A stretch of DNA of 64,000 nt from Reticulitermes speratus (Eukaryota > Arthropoda > Insecta > Blattodea > Rhinotermitidae), in contig JAJKFL010000042.1 of the NCBI GenBank assembly GCA_021186555.1, forward strand, positions 41,887,980 through 41,951,979, read 5' to 3'. The position numbers and the translations under genes are program-made. The notes under the pieces were generated by a model. That model worked only from the letters and a program-made list of their open reading frames with translations. It searched no databases and was not told where the DNA came from. Of this stretch, positions 11,451 through 22,769 are shown in pieces (the first letter of the stretch is position 1; the number at the start of each line of letters is the position of its first letter).

Positions 11451-11658
11451 ATTCAAGTCTTCGTGGGTGTTACACAGTTTAGACTGGTAAATAATTACCG
11501 GCCTTTCGATTACCTCCATCTTCAGGGTGAAGCAGGCCAAGAAATATTTTACGCTTCTCCGAAACGTTGGTAACTATTTACCAGTCGACACGGCGTAAAT
11601 CCCAGAAGACTTGAATCTTCATCAACACCGCTGTGAGAATCTGAAATCTCGTATAATA
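11451..11658. repeat. FB-2 foldback element with both arms
   Basis: Left arm: attcaagtcttcgtgggtgt, then tagactggtaaataattacc. Centre: cctccatcttcagggtgaag. Right arm: gaaacgttggtaactattta, ccagtcgacacggcgtaaat, cccagaagacttgaatcttc and the outer end gctgtgagaatctgaaatct. The arms are inverted copies of each other with scattered mismatches. Confidence 0.8.
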
Positions 11659-12985
11659 CTAAGGTGGTAACTAAAGCATTTGGCGAAGGGAGTGGGGAAG
11701 GAACACTGTTACACCTTTCGGCACACTGCTTAATTTTGAGCTTCTTACGGTGTTTACTGTTAAGACTGATGTTTTATTGGATGTGGCGCCGTGTTGTGTG
11801 GTGTGAATGTACTTGCTGCGTCCGCCGTCCGCGTCAGCGGAACGTCGGTATAATTCCACCCGTATACACGGCATCTCATTTCGTAAAACGTCTGTCTTAA
11901 AATGACGATACTGTGTTGTGTGTTTGTAATTGAGATGCAACTTTCTGTGATGTGGAAGTCAGATTTTCAGATTTTTAAAATATTTATAGTCCACACTCCT
12001 CATGCAGCCCTTCAGGATGCAAATATCAAAATTGAGACCAAATACAGCAGCTGCTCAAATTCTGTAGCTCTCTTGCTTTGTCAAACAGATCACGTTCCAA
12101 GGCTGTTCCTTACCTCCAATGCACCTTTTTCGGAAGGATGAGCGGGCACTTAATGGGGCGCTACTGACTCATGAAATTTTGTTTCCTTGTAAATGTAGTA
12201 GTGTCTATCACTGGCTCCACTTTCTTTGTTTTTTATTCCTCGTCTCTTCTTTATGCTACAAAAGCTTAAGAACTTTGACCCTTTCTGATCCAAAAATACT
12301 TGTTGTGCTACCGTAAGTACAGTATTTCCAGCTCTGGAGATTCAGCAAATTCGTAAGCGTGGCAACGTTGGCAGCAAGGGGCCCTTCCCTCACTTTGAAC
12401 AAAGGTTAAGAAGACACCAGAGAAGCGAAGTCGGAGGGAAAGAGGAAAGAACAAGCAAGGAATGTACCTTCAGGCCTTCATGCATAATATAAACCCAGGC
12501 CTTATGGTGCCAAGCGAAACTCGACCTTACGCCCCATGACCATTACCCCTATTCCATTGAACTTAAGTTATAAAGGCAATCTACACTTGTCGGAAAGGTT
12601 CAAGATGGCATGGTTTCCCTTTGCCAAAGGTTTTGACAGCACTGAAAAAAACTGTGGAAAAGAAATTATGGCTGGGTGTAAAAGAAGTTAAGGAGGGAGG
12701 GAGAAGGAAAACAAGGAGGAATGAAAAAGAAAGAAACTCGTAGAAGAGGAGATAATACAAGAGAAAATGAGTAACACTTGTAATTGAAGACGTATAAGAA
12801 ATTTAGCAAAGAAAACACTAAGATTGAGTGTGTGTGTATAAATTCTTTCCGCCATTGATACTTGAAACAATAAAAAACAAGTAAGGAAATTTCCAGTGAT
12901 GAATTTTGGCACATTTAATTATTTGCTGCGCTGTGTACTTGTTAACAAGCAGCGTGTACTCTTATATAAAGGCTAAAGTGTGTTG
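11659..12985. other. No gene recognised
   Basis: Several frames of 60-90 codons overlap on opposite strands (11664-11940, 12666-12914) with no family features. The stretch 12660-12790 is purine-rich on the plus strand. Confidence 0.45.
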
Positions 12986-12989
12986 CTGT

Positions 12990-13070
12990 CTGAAAAGTCT
13001 CCATAGGACAATTCATCTTGAGAAGCTAATAGTCGTCCAGCTGGCCAGCGATTCCACCGTTCCCTAGCTT
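12990..13070 (-). repeat. LINE-alpha 3' UTR fragment
   Basis: tccataggacaattcatctt, then gagaagctaatagtcgtcca and gctggccagcgattcc line up with the 3' untranslated end of the LINE-alpha copy at 58200-58260. No coding part is attached. Confidence 0.45.
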
Positions 13071-13230
13071 GAGCCTGATAACACTGTCACACACCGACAC
13101 TCCTACTTTAACAGCCGTGTTAATAAGATTTAATCCTGACAATTGAGGCAATAGATGTCTCCGAATCAGCGGTACCTATCCACTAAACTGCACGGTTTCT
13201 TATCCCGGAGGGCCACAATCTTTCATTTTT

Positions 13231-13673
13231 AGGCGCGTTCGCAAAGTGGCGAATGGAACAACTCGGTACGCACTGGACGGATTTTCATGAAATTTGATAT
13301 TTGAGTATTTTTCGAAAATCTGTGAGGAAATTCAAGTTTAATTAAAATCTGACCATAATAACGGGCCATTTACATGAAGAAATATGTACATTTATGATAT
13401 CTCGCCGAATTCTTCTTAAAGTGAGAAATGTTTCAGACAAAAGTTGTAGATAAAATCAAAACACACATTTTATGTTCAATAACTTTTTTCCGAAAGTTGT
13501 GCCGTTTTTGAGAGAATGTGTAAAAGTATTGTAGAGCCAGACAGGCCACAGATGACAATATAATACGGGGCATGCGTTTTGCATGCTGGATAACTAAGGC
13601 TACAGACACACACACTCAGAATATGTGATACTTATTGCTCTTCCACGGCAACAATGGTTACGTGAACGCGCCT
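13231..13673. mobile_element. TIR-F element, copy 1
   Basis: Perfect 10-base terminal inverted repeats: aggcgcgttc at the left end and gaacgcgcct at the right. Inside are ggattttcatgaaatttgat, gggccatttacatgaagaaa and tgatatctcgccgaattctt, blocks shared with 44565-44790 and with 45412-45715. No transposase frame is present, so it would be a non-autonomous DNA element. Confidence 0.65.
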
Positions 13674-13854
13674 GAATATTACATTTATGCATACATTGCC
13701 TCTTTGCAGGATTATCGTGCCATATAATACTATATTTGTAATTGATATCAGCTTCTAGATTTTTCCACTAATTTTTATATTTCATATATTTCTTTTCTCT
13801 CTCATAGCTGTTACTTGGCTAGAGGGGGTTTTGCTATTTTATTTAATTATGGAT

Positions 13855-14165
13855 CCAGGCTAACTCGTTTGGTATAGTCACTAGGCAGTGTAGGCTGGAC
13901 GAACGACAGAGGAATCGGGTGTATATTCCAGGAAAGGGCAATAGACATTTCCTAAACGTCCAGACTGCCAGTTGGATCAACCCAGCCTCTTATAACGTGC
14001 GTAAAGGTGGCTGTTTTCCCGGGGTAAAGAAGCCCGACCATGAGGTTGGCTACTCACCTCCTTTTAGTACCGAGGTTAAGAATTCATGGAGAACAACCTC
14101 CACGCCCCCATATTTAATGACGTTGTGGTTGAATAAGCACACGGGCAACTTTAACTTTTTTTAAA
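13855..14165 (+). repeat. SINE-B, diverged full-length copy
   Basis: aggctaactcgtttggtata and ggctggacgaacgacagag form the head. Then come catttcctaaacgtccagac, ccagcctcttataacg, ttttcccggggtaaagaagc, tactcacctccttttagtac, gaggttaagaattcatggag and a caactttaacttttttt tail. The box B is destroyed. Confidence 0.8.
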
Positions 14166-14489
14166 CATACTCTTACAATGTCTTGTGTAAATGTCATGTA
14201 ATGTATCTCAAAAGTTATATTTCTCCAAGCTCCTGTTACTTTACCCTTCTTGTTGCAAATATTCTTAGTCTTCTCGTCTCGGTCACCTTCAGTGTTTCAC
14301 CTGCATAAGATTAGGCAAAGTTATCATCGCTGGCAGTAGTGGCAGTGAAATTGTTGGTAGTCATTATGATCAGAGTGGAAGTGATGTTAGGCCTACCTGC
14401 AACGGTTCTTTTTGTTGTGGTTACAATTGGCACTTCGGCGACACTCTGTATAGCACGAGGAAATACACTCCTTGAGATCTTCGCTCTTC

Positions 14490-14572
14490 TGAGATGTTAC
14501 GCGGCGTAGATTGGTAGTTATTTACCGAAGGTTTGGGACAACCTATTAGTCCCATCTCTAAGGGTCCTTTCT
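14490..14572. repeat. FB-1 left half
   Basis: gagatgttacgcggcgtaga, then ttggtagttatttaccgaag and cctattagtcccatctctaa, then gggtcc. It matches the left arm of the complete FB-1 at 34412-34650. The right arm is absent. Confidence 0.65.
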
Positions 14573-14959
14573 ACTAATAACTTGCATAATAATGACCCTC
14601 ATAATTAGTACTCGTCAGCATATGGAGATCAGATAAACGAGAATGAAATGTGTAAGACATTTAGTGGGCGTGGTAAATGTTGGCAAATTCGTACACAATG
14701 TTAGTCAGAAAACTCAGATGAAGAGAAAAACTTCTAAGATGGGACGGTATGAAAACTGACCGAAAAATTGGCGTGATATGATCCAGGCTATGGACTAGAA
14801 TGGGTGTTTTGTGATGACGCTGATGAAGTTTCCGACTACATGAAATGTGATGGATTTCTTGACCATGTACACGAATGATAGTTTCTGAATTTGGTCTACT
14901 TACTGTAGCGCTATTTATCCGCACTACTCGTCGGTGCACTGAAGGTCATAATGAAATGG

Positions 14960-15037
14960 ATCGTGAAAAAATGACCTGGATTAATATAGCTCAGAATAGA
15001 GACGGACAGGCCTTATAGAAAATGGCAATAATATTTT
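14960..15037 (+). pseudogene. LINE-alpha remnant
   Basis: tggattaatatagctcagaa and tagagacggacagg match the nucleotides around the distal LINE-alpha protein (compare 60955-60980). The piece is too short to classify on protein grounds. Confidence 0.4.
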
Positions 15038-15654
15038 GTTTCCATAAAATGTGTACCTGTGCGGGTATTGACATCTGAAGAAGGCACCTTTGAGTTCTTG
15101 TACTATTTACCATAGTACAGTTCTACCACCTAGATTCTGTTCTCCAACTAATTTCCTCTCATAAAATTTCTTAACCAAAATTTTGTATATGTTTCCTGTT
15201 TTCCAGCATACGTTCTACATGTCCCTTCCAGCTTTTGCAAACTAATGAGCCCAATATAGTTTTGTGAAAGGAATATATTTTAAAGCTCTTTATTATGTAA
15301 TTATCTCCAGTATTCTGTTACTCCAACCCTCTTACGTCCAAATTTGTTCTGAAATGTAAGTGGGACCATATCCGCGTGGACCTTATTGTACCGGTTACAT
15401 TTTACAGTGCTGATTACAGCTGCAGCTGTGGATTGTGCTCTAATTCAACACTGGAGGGCTTTAATTGAAGATGATCACTGTTATTTGTTTGGCTTAACGA
15501 CATGCCCTTCCTGCTTGAGGGCTAATGGCGACGGAGCATGGTAATAATCACGTGATTAATTGCGAATTAGTATTGTGGAGGAAGTTTTCTTGGTCCATTT
15601 AAAAATATCCCTGAAGAGGTTGAGATGTAGACAGTATGGGTAATTGGTTTTAGA

Positions 15655-15860
15655 GTTTATCTCTTTAAAGCGCAGTGGTTACTATGTAGACCACCAGCTT
15701 TAACATTTAAACACTCTGCATTTTCTGCACATATTTCATGAACACCAAGTTTCCCAAACCCATTTAGTTAAATAACGTATTTTTTTTTCTAAGAATCTGT
15801 TGACGTCTACAAACAATCCGAGGCAAGGTTGTGGAGCAAATTTTGTGTTAAAATAGGTGG
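15655..15860 (+). repeat. P-repeat copy
   Basis: tctctttaaagcgcagtggt, then actatgtagaccaccagctt and aacactctgcattttctgc. It keeps the front half of the family and drifts after about 15780. Confidence 0.6.
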
Positions 15861-16139
15861 CACATATGACAACAACAGCAGTAACAGCCGTGCCTTAAAG
15901 GGCTGTTTTCTAGTCATCATCTCTGATAACTAAGGACATCTCGATGTCTATCCTCTTTTTATTACGATTACAAAAACAGAAGCTGATATTGGCCGGAAAC
16001 ACATAGTGAGCATGTCAGTGTTAATACGTATTGTATTGCTGAGCGAAAGCGTGAACCATTTGGAAAACCGTATGATGAAGGAGAACAACGTGTGTGTAGG
16101 AAAATATTGAAAGGAACTTAAGTACATGCGGTATGTTTA

Positions 16140-16210
16140 TTGGCGGAAGAGCTCAGTCGGTATAGCAGCCTAGCCACTGCCCAACTACACCTACACGGTG
16201 TTATTAACGC
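16140..16210 (+). repeat. SINE-B head fragment
   Basis: ggcggaagagctcagtcggt and atagcagcctagccactgcc resemble the tRNA-like SINE-B head. The match stops before box B. Confidence 0.35.
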
Positions 16211-17009
16211 AGCATATCACAATATTAAAAATGACTAATGAAGATTAAGGTCTTCTCGTATGTGGCGCCCTGTGTTTGGCACTTTTCTACCAGACTGCAC
16301 GACTTCGCATCGACGAAGACAATGATCGTTGTTTTTTATGCCGTGAGAACTGTTGATTTCAAAAAGTAATTTAGGCCCTACGTAGGCTGAAAGCTTTCAT
16401 TTGTACAGTTTCTTTAACAGTGCATCAATGACAGCACCTTCAAACAGGGGTGCGTAAATCCTGGGCGCCAGGTTACGCAGGCGACTCATTTTTTTTTTTA
16501 CGGTGGCCCCCAAAATTTGTGGGTTCTCAGGATGGAACTTGCTCAGTGCTACTCTTCTGACGCCTGGAATCTTGTGGTGGTTTCTACATTTTTAAAAAAT
16601 TTGTGCATCCCTGCATTAAGGTTCTGAGTAAAACCACCAGCTCGCAAGGATAGCCTGTGTCTGGGCAGAGCTGTAATTTGTTTACGTGTCAGGCGGGTTT
16701 AGCAGTGTTGAAACCTGGTCTGTGGGCAAGACTATCCGTATATAAATAAGCAGACAAGTCAGCAGGATATAAAAGATTTTAATAAGTAAATAAAATGTCT
16801 TGATAGGTGTGAGGGGAGTTAAATTGGGATATGTGACTTTTTATTTCACCACGCCAATTAAGCAGGAACCTTACTGGAATCAGATATGACTTCTATATTG
16901 CTTTTTTCCGGGTTAGTTTATTGCCCATGATGCTGCTTTTGAGTACGCCGACATGTTGGGTCACGTACGCTTGTACCCGCTTTCGACACTCCTCATACTA
17001 ATTAGCCAG

Positions 17010-17115
17010 TGTGGAGCTGGCTGCATCACCCGGCAGTCAAAACGTGCTACTTTCTCCGCGTGACGATGCACTCTCGGTTCATGTCCCGGTTGAGGCATTT
17101 CCGTGCTCTTTATAT
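17010..17115 (+). repeat. tRNA-derived SINE fragment, SINE-G-like
   Basis: A degenerate tRNA-like order is visible: ggcagtcaaaacgtgctact, ctccgcgtgacgatg, then a damaged box B (ctcggttcatgtcccgg) followed by ttgaggcatttccgtgct. The minus-strand frame over it is a shadow. Confidence 0.35.
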
Positions 17116-17484
17116 GGTAACATACTGAAAGTGTCCCAACCATAGAACGTAGGCCCCGTGTGTAGGTAGTGACAGAGGGAACATGTCTTCGGTTTGTGTC
17201 TGACTGTATAGAATTTGGAAAAGTCACGGGATGACAATTAGGGGACTTAATAGTTTGAGACTTCTGCGCGAAATGGCATAAAAAGTACTTTCATATTGTC
17301 GTATGTAAGTGTTGAACTAACTGTGTGGAACAGAGCTCGAGTCCTTCACAAACTGATAGTCGCCTAATTAGTCGAGACGTTGCCCGTCTGTAATGGAACT
17401 CGGAGTTCATTTACCGCCTTTTAAAGGAGAATCATTGGCGTTGGCCCTGAGCTAGATGAATCCATTCCGCGCCCTCGTGTGTTC

Positions 17485-18117
17485 AACTGCACTTTAACAG
17501 ATGTAAGGAAATAGGGGTAAAATTAGACAATGAACATGGTACGAGCATGTACCGAAATTAGTGGAAAGAAGTAATGAAGGTAAGGTAGCTACATCATTTA
17601 ATGAACAAGTGCAAACCGACAGAACCGACAAAAATATCCCTAACAATAAACCCGGCCATAATCCGTGATAATGACAAAGGAACATGCATGCTAATAAGTG
17701 TTGTGATTTCAGGAGACAGAAATTTGATCAAGAAAGAAGCCGGGAAGATTGTAAAATATAAGGACCTTACATTAGAAGTACAGCGCATGTGGAATGTAAA
17801 GACAAAAGTGATACCAGTAATAATAGGGGCAACTAGAACCATCTCAGAATCGTTCAGAAAATACCTGAGCAACACACGGGGAAAGCACTAAATGAAGAGA
17901 ACTACACAAAACAGCCATACTGGACACTGCACACGTACTGGGGAAAGTGCTATTGTATAAGTACAAAACATTTAACGTGAGAAATAACATTACATGTAGC
18001 ATAAATTGTAAATACAGAATAGCTGCAGCATTATGTACCTAAGAAACATGGTTGGTTCAGGTATATAATTGTAAATACCCTGCACAAGGGTGGTGGTAAT
18101 GATGATGATGATAATGA
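17485..18117 (+). pseudogene. LINE-gamma 3' end, C-terminal remnant
   Basis: The open frame at 17601-17891 reads, in pieces, RDNDKGTCMLISVVISGDRN, IKKEAGKIVKYKDL, EVQRMWNVKTKVIPVIIGAT, then ISESFRKYLSN. I recognise this as the conserved C-terminal extension that follows the reverse transcriptase in one group of insect non-LTR retrotransposons. The catalytic part is missing. After a stop at 17889 the same frame continues recognisably with further stops, and the element ends in a GAT-rich tail at about 18098-18117. It is a 5'-truncated, inactive copy. The clade was not determined. The long frame on the opposite strand is a shadow. Confidence 0.75.
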
Positions 18118-18119
18118 TC

Positions 18120-18482
18120 AGGAAGCCGGGATAGCGTACAGCGACAGTGGCACGGGTTGGGCGGTCCGGGGTTCGAATCCCTGCCGATCCCAGTGGCCGC
18201 GCGGTCTAAGGCGTGGGTCTGCGGCCGCTCGCTTGCTGGGATTGTGGTTTCGAATCCCACCGGGAGCTTGGATGTTTGTGTTGTGTTTGTTGTATAAGGA
18301 CGGTAGCATGGAACGTAAAGTGACATGAAGGACGAAAAGGATTTAAACAGTACAAAAATGGATCAAAGGGAAAAAAACCCCGGACAGGCAAAAAAAAAAA
18401 TCCCGGCCGGGTTAAGAGATTTTTCTCTTCTCCAAAACGTCCAGACCAGCTGTGGGGTCCACTCAGCTTCGTATTCAGGGGT
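18120..18482 (+). repeat. SINE-B interrupted by SINE-A1
   Basis: The head gccgggatagcg through ggttcgaatccctgcc lies at 18124-18185. The body resumes at 18399 with aatcccggccgggttaagag, atttttctcttctccaaaac and gtccagaccagctgtggggt, and is cut off at about 18482 where an FB-2 sequence begins. Confidence 0.85.
18186..18398 (+). mobile_element. SINE-A1 insertion with target duplication
   Basis: The tRNA-Leu-like head has ggccgcgcggtctaaggcg and box B ggtttcgaatcccac. The A1 body has gtttgttgtataaggacggt, gtgacatgaaggacgaaaag and gatttaaacagtac, then an A-rich tail. It is flanked by aatccctgcc (18176-18185) and aatcccggcc (18399-18408), a 10-base duplication with one difference. A1 therefore landed in a resident SINE-B. 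Confidence 0.85.
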
Positions 18483-18610
18483 TTGACACCATGTAGACTG
18501 GTAGGTGGATACCAACGTTTCGGAGGAACAAAGCGTCTCCATTTTCAGGGTGAAGATATCACAAAGGACCACTGTACGGATCTTCTTACCCGTCAACACC
18601 GCAATGATTC
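18483..18610. repeat. FB-2 left half
   Basis: gacaccatgtagactggtag, then gataccaacgtttcggagga, ctccattttcagggtgaag. On the minus strand this gives the boxes CTGAAAA, a GGAG/CTCC stem and GAAACGTTGGT. The distal part decays toward 'gtcaacaccgc'. Confidence 0.7.
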
Positions 18611-19154
18611 TGTAATAAAAACATTTAAATCCTGTTTTACGTTCGTACGACAGCATTCGTTTTCCACCATTCATTTACAGACCACTTTCGGCTTTTTCGT
18701 CCTTGTATTTTGTCTATGTTTTCGAACCCCGGTCATGTTGCTCCGTATGCAAGTCACTGCACGGATCCTTTCAACTGAAAGTGCGTTTTGAGTAAGGCCA
18801 AGGACCTCTGGAGATGGAGACAGAAGTTATTAATTCCAGTCTAGTTGCCACGTTGGCAGTGTTTTGTGGTTTCGGCACTAGACTCTTTTGTATTACCTGC
18901 CGCCGCATCGCGTGACCCTTTTGTTTTCTATCGGGGACGTTTAATTTTGGTATTCAGAGAAAAGTTGTAATTTACTTCGAATTAAATTCCACTTGTTTGC
19001 CCTGGCAATTGTATATTCCGTGAATTACCTGTATAAAAATTCGTTTTTCTTAAGACATGATCAGTCATAGTGAGACTTTTAACGCATATTGGCTGCATTT
19101 GTAGTGTGTTAAATTCCAGTGTACCAGGCGTCTTCGAAGTTGAGGTTTCCTTTC

Positions 19155-19335
19155 CTCTGCGATATGACACCGCTTCAATGGGTAATCGGTTCTCTATGTC
19201 TTCAGTCAACGTAATGGTCTCCAGGGGCCGAATGTCCAATGTCTTCTTGTACATGGTACGCTTGAAGATGAGGCCATCAGGTTGTCTCGAAACATCGGGA
19301 ACCGATTACCCAATGTCGCGGCGTCATATCACAGA
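19155..19335. repeat. FB-2-like inverted repeat
   Basis: Left arm at 19161: gatatgacaccgcttcaatg, then ggtaatcggttctc. Right arm ending at 19330: gaaccgattacccaatgtcg, then cggcgtcatatc. About 32 bases pair per arm with few mismatches. The core gaaacatcgggaacc sits at the inner edge of the right arm. Confidence 0.7.
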
Positions 19336-19465
19336 ACGGAAAAATCAGCTGTACCGGTCTGTAAACCAAAATCTCGCACCCTTACATTTGTACTTCTTGA
19401 CGTGAAGTTCTGTTCATTACGTCAAACACCATTACGTTACGGAACAGTGGGGTAAACATTTTTTA

Positions 19466-19562
19466 CAATGGCGGCCGGAACGTGAAGCTGACTACTGTTA
19501 TATCTCTCTTACCTCTATAGCCTTTATGGCGGGACGGGGAAAGTTACTTTATTTGACTTTAC
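19466..19562 (+). repeat. SINE-B 3' fragment
   Basis: ggcggccggaacgtgaagct, gactactgttatatctct, tatagcctttatggcgggac, then gactttacg as tail. This is the order of the distal SINE-B with an internal deletion. Confidence 0.6.
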
Positions 19563-19943
19563 GAATATTTCACAATTCACTGATGAATTTTTTCTATTAC
19601 TTGAGTGATGTTTAATTGTACCTAATTCAAGATATTGAGAGCAGGAAGTAGATACGTGAAGTTGATGAAGCTCAATATATCAGGAGAAGCAAGGTACCGT
19701 GAGACACCGGACCCTGAGTGTACCTACCTGACTGTTATGAGAAAACATCCATCACGCGAGAGACGCAGGAGGTTCATGGTATAGTGTAGGCTTAGAACAC
19801 GATACACGATTCATAACCGCGCGCTGCAAGGTACTGTGTGAGCCTCAAACACAATAGGAACCTTAAATTGTGGAGGACTTATTTCAATTAACATAATGAA
19901 CGTCCTTATTCTTATGCAGATGCGTTTATTGGTTGGTCCTAAC

Positions 19944-20025
19944 TCCATAAAGCTGAACCACTCTTGACAAGGCAGTTGTTTGTCAGCTGGTCAAGAAACA
20001 CCTTGCCGTTTTATAGGATCCTAAC
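19944..20025 (-). repeat. LINE-alpha 3' UTR fragment
   Basis: tccataaagctgaaccactc, then gtttgtcagctggtcaagaa and accttgccgttttatagg match, with gaps, the 3' end of the copy at 58200-58270. Confidence 0.5.
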
Positions 20026-20876
20026 AGATCATTACCGTGTTCACAAAATCCCATCACTGTATCCTGTTATGAGCCAACTGCGTCCAAGTGAAGATTCTCC
20101 TACACAACTTATTAAGAAAAGTCTCCTTTGATTTTAATTAATTACCGTACCATGTGGGGGAGTGGAGTTGTACCTCCAACATTTCGTCTTTTACGAGATC
20201 AATACGGAAAGGAGTATTTCTCGCCCTTTACGAGAGAACTAGTAGAAATATGACGGAGCCAGAGAGGCCGGAGAAACAGTTGCGATCTAAACATATCGTC
20301 TCACGCGAAGACCGAAATGAAATAGTAATTGCATGTAGACTGCATTGAAAGGGAAAATACCAGAGCTGAAGTGCTGGGAATTTTTCGCCATTCGGACATT
20401 TCCTAACTTGCTTGTACGAGTATATTAACAGCGATGATAGGAATAAAACCTTCAAATAGCGTAGACTTCAAAACGTTTTTCTTCTGTTTTATAATCGCTA
20501 CTGATATTACAAAAAATATAGCACAACACGTGAGTGTAATGAGAAAAAATCTCTTGAAGACGGCTGTACATTCTGCTGCTGAATGTCATGTAGGGCCTGT
20601 ATCAAATGTACCACCTCATTTAGACAATTGACAGTGCTGAGCATCATATTGGACTATATTTCTGCTGTCCCAGCCCACAAGGTTTCCCGTTTAGGGCAGC
20701 GCTGTGTTTAGAGTTGCGGAACTGTAAGTGACAGCCTTTACTGCGATGACCTCCAACAGCTCGTAGGCATATCGGAATCTAAATTTGGCCCATTCACAAG
20801 GTTAGTCGAGGCGCCTGCTTATCTGATCTGTCGTGCAGAGAAAGAAGTAGCAACCAGTTTGTCATTGAAAACTCAC

Positions 20877-21000
20877 TTTATTATTATTATTGTTATTTAT
20901 TATCATCATCATCCGTGCCGACAAGACGGGGGAAAAGCCGGTACAAATTACCGGGGCCTGACGGTCCGGAAGGGGACCCGGGACCCGAATATGTTGCTTA
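20877..21000. repeat. ATT-tailed GC-rich repeat, left member
   Basis: ATT and ATC runs (20877-20911) are followed by a G- and C-rich stretch with cggggcctgacggtccgg and ggacccgggacccg. It pairs in inverted orientation with 21135-21245. Confidence 0.45.
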
Positions 21001-21039
21001 CGTTTTTGTATTTCTCGTAGTATCATTTTTTGTCCGTTG

Positions 21040-21110
21040 TACAAATTAACCCTTTCAGACCACGCCCAAGTAACTCTGCAACTGAGAGTCAGTCTTTCCG
21101 ATTTAGTGTA
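21040..21110 (+). repeat. P-repeat 5' fragment
   Basis: attaaccctttcagaccacg and actctgcaactgagag agree only loosely with the front of the P-repeat. It lies between the two ATT-tailed repeats. Confidence 0.3.
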
Positions 21111-21134
21111 AATGTGTTTAGTCCGTCCTCCCTT

Positions 21135-21195
21135 GCTGCGGGTCCGAACAATTTTTTTTTTTCACCGGGGTCCGAAACCCTTCTCGGCGGCCCTG

Positions 21196-21231
<36 letters not shown>

Positions 21232-21245
21232 TTATTATTATTAAG
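21135..21245. repeat. ATT-tailed GC-rich repeat, right member
   Basis: cgggtccgaacaat, a T tract, caccggggtccgaaaccctt and ggcggccctg, then about 14 ATT units (21199-21242). Read on the minus strand it resembles the left member. Poly-Ile and poly-Tyr frames across it are artefacts. Confidence 0.5.
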
Positions 21246-21534
21246 CGTATTTCATATAGGATATCGAGATGGAGATGAAAGGCAAATTGAGGAAGCTTAA
21301 GTGATGTTTTCCTCATATTTATAACTGTTATCCTTTTAATGCTGTACAGTCTGACAGACGTTTACTGGCCTTTCTGAAGACCCTTTGTCTCGATCTTCAA
21401 GTCAGAAGAATAGTGATCAGAACTGAAACTACGAGTATTACATTTTATTAAGTTTATTCGTTATTAAATTAAAACATTTAACATATAAGTCATGAGTATG
21501 GTTTTCGCATCCTCTGTGTCTGAGGCATGGTGAC

Positions 21535-21635
21535 AAGGTAAAGTTCTCTGCCTGTCCACGCCGTGAAGGCATATAGCGGGAGCAGAGATATAGCTCCACT
21601 CATTCTTAACCAAGGCACTAGATGGAGTTGTGTCT
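21535..21635 (-). repeat. SINE-B 3' fragment
   Basis: aaggtaaagttctctgcctg, tccacgccgtgaaggcatat, agctccactcattcttaacc, aaggcactagatgga. Reverse-complemented, these are the last blocks of SINE-B in order. Confidence 0.75.
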
Positions 21636-21844
21636 GAGGCACTGTACACCACTTAAAATTCTGAGTACATCAGTAGCGGCTGTTTGTCGTTTCATATTTG
21701 CGAATCTTTAAAAATGTAGGTGTCGGTGAACAATAGTAAAAATTAGTAAATAGAACTATTTAGTAAATACAACTTTACGTTTACGTAAATTCGGGTTTAA
21801 ACACAGTGTAAGTAATTATGAATTAGTGACAATTTGTTTGGAAG

Positions 21845-21895
21845 AAGCAAGCCTGAAGAGGGGGACTGAACCTTACCCGAAACCTAGCGTAGTGT
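21845..21895 (+). repeat. FB-3-like hammerhead-style core
   Basis: cctgaagagggggactgaac, then cttacccgaaacctagcg. The boxes CTGAAGA and GAAAC flank a GGG/CCC stem with no intervening T, unlike the other copies. Flanking arms are not visible. Confidence 0.4.
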
Positions 21896-22189
21896 ATTTC
21901 AATACCTACGATAGGAAAAGTCCGAAAAGTCTACAAGTTCAAATTTCTTACAAAATCGTCAGAATCCTATAGAACAGTATCACAAATAGTTGAAGTTTTC
22001 TAAATCTTGTACAGGAAAAGCACAGGCGTAGTGTTTTAACAAATACAGATGCATGAACGGTGTTATAGACAAATTTTTTAAAGATATTTGAGGTTTTCAC
22101 CGCGTTGGATGTCAATATTACTGCCTCATTGAGTGTCCCGCAGTGCACTGCTGTAGATAGATAGAGGTCGTTTCGGATGTATGTGCTGC

Positions 22190-22305
22190 CCCCCTTTTCA
22201 GCTTAGCCCGACCTTTGTGGCAGCCAGTCTCTCTGGAACTTCGGTACCTGTTTACCAAAGTGCAAGGCGTCACATCCGAGGAGTCACGAGACTTCAGTTT
22301 TCTAA
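22190..22305. repeat. FB-2 right half, diverged
   Basis: ggcagccagtctctctggaa, then cttcggtacctgtttacca and gcaaggcgtcacatccgagg, then agtcacgagacttcag. The arm order is correct but GAAAC has decayed. Confidence 0.45.
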
Positions 22306-22699
22306 TCGTTCACTCTTTCAGATTGTCAGTTGTTTCGTGATATGACTTGTTGTTGACTTCTAACTATTAAGGCGGTCTGAAACGCGCTAATGTGAGCGCC
22401 GTGTGTTCTCAATTCATACGTCATACTATTGCCGAAGGAATGACATACAAGGGGCTGTCGTTATGCAAACTGCATTCCATTCATTGCAAGCAGAATGCTT
22501 CACGTAGGCGTGAAGAAAGTGCTTCTAGATGTGTTTGGGGACCCTAGATGGAGGTGTGTACACCGAAAAAATGAAATGTTTCGTAGTATGTAAATACCAC
22601 GACACGGTTTTAAATTATCCATAACCGTGCATTGAACAGTTAGATATGGCGACTAAAACCAAGAAATGCATACAAGATTATGAAAATATATTGTAAACG

Positions 22700-22765
22700 T
22701 AGTAATGCCTCCTACATGTTTCGGCAACTCATGTGGCCATCCTCAGGTAGGATGGCCACATTGAA
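22700..22765. repeat. FB-3 core with a 13-base hairpin
   Basis: On the minus strand: CTGAGGA (22740-22746), one extra T, a stem-loop whose outer bases GGC and GCC pair, GAAAC (22718-22722), then ATGTA. Separately, 22731-22743 and 22749-22761 are perfect 13-base inverted copies with a 5-base loop. Confidence 0.6.
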
Positions 22766-22769
22766 AAGA

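Noticed and set aside
17594-17875. 93-codon minus-strand frame
   Set aside because: It is the shadow of the LINE-gamma coding remnant on the plus strand.
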